Assembly: GCF_027744825.2 (NCBI RefSeq) | Contig: NC_071334.1 | Coordinates: 70,593,437-70,657,436 of the forward strand | Direction of reading: 5' to 3' | DNA: 64,000 nucleotides | Origin: Synchiropus splendidus | Taxonomy: Eukaryota > Chordata > Actinopteri > Syngnathiformes > Callionymidae | Part shown: positions 48,398 to 64,000 of the stretch, in pieces | Layout of the letters: every line of letters starts with the position of its first letter | Position numbering within the stretch: the stretch's first letter is position 1 | Translations under genes and position numbers: made by a program | Notes under the pieces: model-generated | What the model saw: only the letters and a program-made list of their open reading frames with translations | Database searches by the model: none | Told to the model about the DNA's origin: nothing

Positions 48398-48403
48398 TTT
48401 ATT
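48398..48403 (-). terminator. candidate YAP1 poly(A) signal
   Basis: TTTATT on plus, AATAAA on minus, about 1.85 kb after the YAP1 stop. The (TG)n tract immediately downstream supplies a GU-rich element. A nearer non-canonical signal cannot be excluded. Confidence 0.5.
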
Positions 48404-50253
48404 TCAAGCCAATTTCAAGGTCTGATAATGCAGATATAGACAAATATGATGTAACAGAATTGATGCTTCTAAAGTTCATGCACATTTCTACGAAAAAAGA
48501 TCATCACTTGTAGAAATTAATTTCCTGTGCATTTAAAAAAAACTAAATACAAAGACGTCCTTGAACGTTGGGTGATTAGTTCTACTGCTACAGATGGCGC
48601 CAGCACGCTGGCGTCAGGAGGCGGCCGCGGCTCCTGCTGCGCGCTGCAAGCCTTCCGTCAGTTAAAGTCGTGGCTGTAGTGTAAACATGGAGAATCGGGC
48701 CGCGGCGCGGGTCAGTGTGTCCGTCGGAGACGACGTAAACATCGGAGCGCTTGAAAAAGAACCGCTTGCTTGTCTGTCCGGAAACCTTGTTGGCTCAAAA
48801 GCCCAGGTTAGTCACTCAAAGTCATAAAAACACTTAGTTAGCTTATACGGTTCGTTCACACCAAGGCTGATTTACATCGGGATTGTAAAAATGGAACGCG
48901 TTAAAAAAATATCTTTGGAATCGGCAACGAACATTTCTGGCTGGAAGTGATTGTTTTCGATCTTTGCGTTGGTCGAATCCTGGGCCTCCTGTGACTCGCA
49001 ACCTGCTCAAACTCGTCTAAACTTGGCTAAAACCACAACACACTTTGCGTTAGAAGGACACACTGTTAGCGTTGTTGACATCATCACTAAAAATACTCTG
49101 GATAGAGTTGCGTTATTTACATTTCTTGCCTTGTTTGACTTAATATTTCAATGAGCACCGCTGCACACTCAGACAGTAGCTAGCGCCGAGTGTACGTGTC
49201 GGAAGACAGTCGTCGGGCAAAGACGCGGTTTACTCTGTTAGTGTTTTAGAAGTGTGCGTGGACTGTCGCGTGAAAGTGATCGTAGCTATTTACAGTTAAA
49301 AACGACAAAATCTCTAAATAAAACTAAGCAAACCTCAGAACAGTCAGATATAAAATGCGGAAGAATGCTTGTTCACGTGGACGAACAGCCACCAAGATGC
49401 GCATCTGTTTTTTGATCGTAGTGTTTGTTCAAAAAGGTGCAATGATTGCGGTTACATCGGAGTGTTGCGCGAGCGAAGCTTAAATGGATTCACGATAATC
49501 AAGAACACGATCTACAGAACACTTGGTTGACAGCCATCTTATTTACATTTCATACTTCGGAGGTCTTCGTCTTTCAGATCGCGTTAGCATCGTCCACCGC
49601 CGTTAAAAGGAGCAGCCTTTTGACTAAAACCTGATCGGATTATCAGCGTCAGAAAAGGCATTTGCATTGTCGCACGCTGTTACTGTACGTTACTCAAGGA
49701 AAATATCGGAACTTCGCTCGCCGGTTTGAAGCTTTGCTCGTTTACTTGCAGAAAGACGTGTCCATCTGAACCGTCATTATCTCAGAGACATTTGTGATGT
49801 GGGGGGGGGGGATCCAGAATCGGACGTGACGGCGGGCGCTGCATCGCGGCGAAGACAAAGACTGGAAGACGCAGAAAACCAAGCCCATGATAACGCTCGT
49901 AACGCCAGGTGCTTGCGATCACCGAGAGAGTCTGGCGGAGGATTGCGGCGGCAACATTGTTCGTGTCTTGAAGGCACCTGGTCTGACAGTTGGCCGGCCC
50001 AGCCGTCGTCCTTCCCGCCGCCTGACCTTCACTCCAAATCCGTATCGCTCGCTGGCGTCAAATACATCATTTTTGGTTGAACAGGAAATAGAAAAATTAT
50101 AAAGCTGAAGAAGCGGCGGCAGAGAAGCTCCTGGTCCAGACGGACCTGTGAACGTTTCGGGGACCCTTTCGCACAACTGTCAGTTCATGGTCCAGCCTTG
50201 AAGACAAAAGAGAGGGGGGGCGGGGAGGAGGAGGGGGCGCCCGCCGGGCCGCC
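48404..50253 (-). other. probable YAP1 3' UTR
   Basis: Unique, repeat-free sequence between the YAP1 stop and the candidate poly(A) signal. Length fits a long vertebrate YAP1 3' UTR. It also contains an unusually CpG-rich patch (48590-49800) discussed as a possible promoter on the other strand. Confidence 0.5.
48687..48806 (+). CDS. possible unannotated first coding exon, function unknown
   Basis: ATG at 48687 opens 40 codons (MENRAAARVSVSVGDDVNIG, then ALEKEPLACLSGNLVGSKAQ) ending at a strong donor CAG|GTTAGT in phase 0. The upstream 100 bp are CpG-rich. No further exon of it is recognisable before YAP1, and I do not recognise the peptide. It could be the start of an antisense transcript, a displaced gene fragment, or chance. 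Confidence 0.25.

Positions 50254-64000
<13,747 letters not shown>

Overview
The window is vertebrate nuclear DNA, most likely from a teleost fish with a compact genome. The genes are spliced, with GT/AG introns, CpG-rich first exons, hAT-type non-autonomous transposons, long (CA)n microsatellites and many minisatellites. The three encoded proteins match vertebrate GAB2, MAML2 and YAP1, and the YAP1 sequence is of the fish type (it lacks the mammalian proline-rich N-terminal insert). The species cannot be named from the sequence alone; the small introns suggest a pufferfish-like or other compact acanthomorph genome.

Layout. (1) Positions 1-20854, minus strand: GAB2, 5' part only. Six coding exons are visible (1-100, 446-543, 1566-2131, 3639-3858, 8491-8791, 20783-20854) and the gene runs off the left edge. 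(2) 20855-23933: divergent GAB2/MAML2 intergenic region with CpG-rich ends. (3) 23934-47470, plus strand: MAML2, complete, five coding exons (23934-24326, 42185-43228, 46111-46215, 46702-46810, 46896-47470), predicted 741 aa, poly(A) signal at 47616. (4) 47622-50253: convergent MAML2/YAP1 interval with a ~200-bp (CA)n tract, the probable YAP1 3' UTR, and a CpG-rich patch holding a possible unannotated plus-strand first exon (48687-48806). (5) 50254-63961, minus strand: YAP1, complete, eight coding exons, predicted 427 aa with two WW domains and a C-terminal PDZ-binding motif. All exon joins keep phase and rebuild proteins that align end to end with the families as I know them.

Functionally these are three signalling genes: GAB2 is a docking adaptor for receptor tyrosine kinase signalling, MAML2 is the Notch/RBPJ transcriptional coactivator, and YAP1 is the Hippo-pathway TEAD coactivator. 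They are not an operon. Their adjacency is conserved synteny (all three lie on human 11q) compressed into 64 kb.

The rest is intron and intergenic DNA with much tandem repeat: a 28-bp array in GAB2 intron 4, GA-rich tract, 39-bp arrays carried inside two copies of a transposon-like element, a 23-bp array, a 33-bp array, GGTCC-rich and CGGCCATG-rich arrays, a (GAT)n tract filling MAML2 intron 3, and a (CA)n tract. Dispersed repeats include a 906-bp hAT-type element with a perfect 8-bp target duplication. No rRNA, tRNA or CRISPR locus was found, and no recognisable viral coding sequence.
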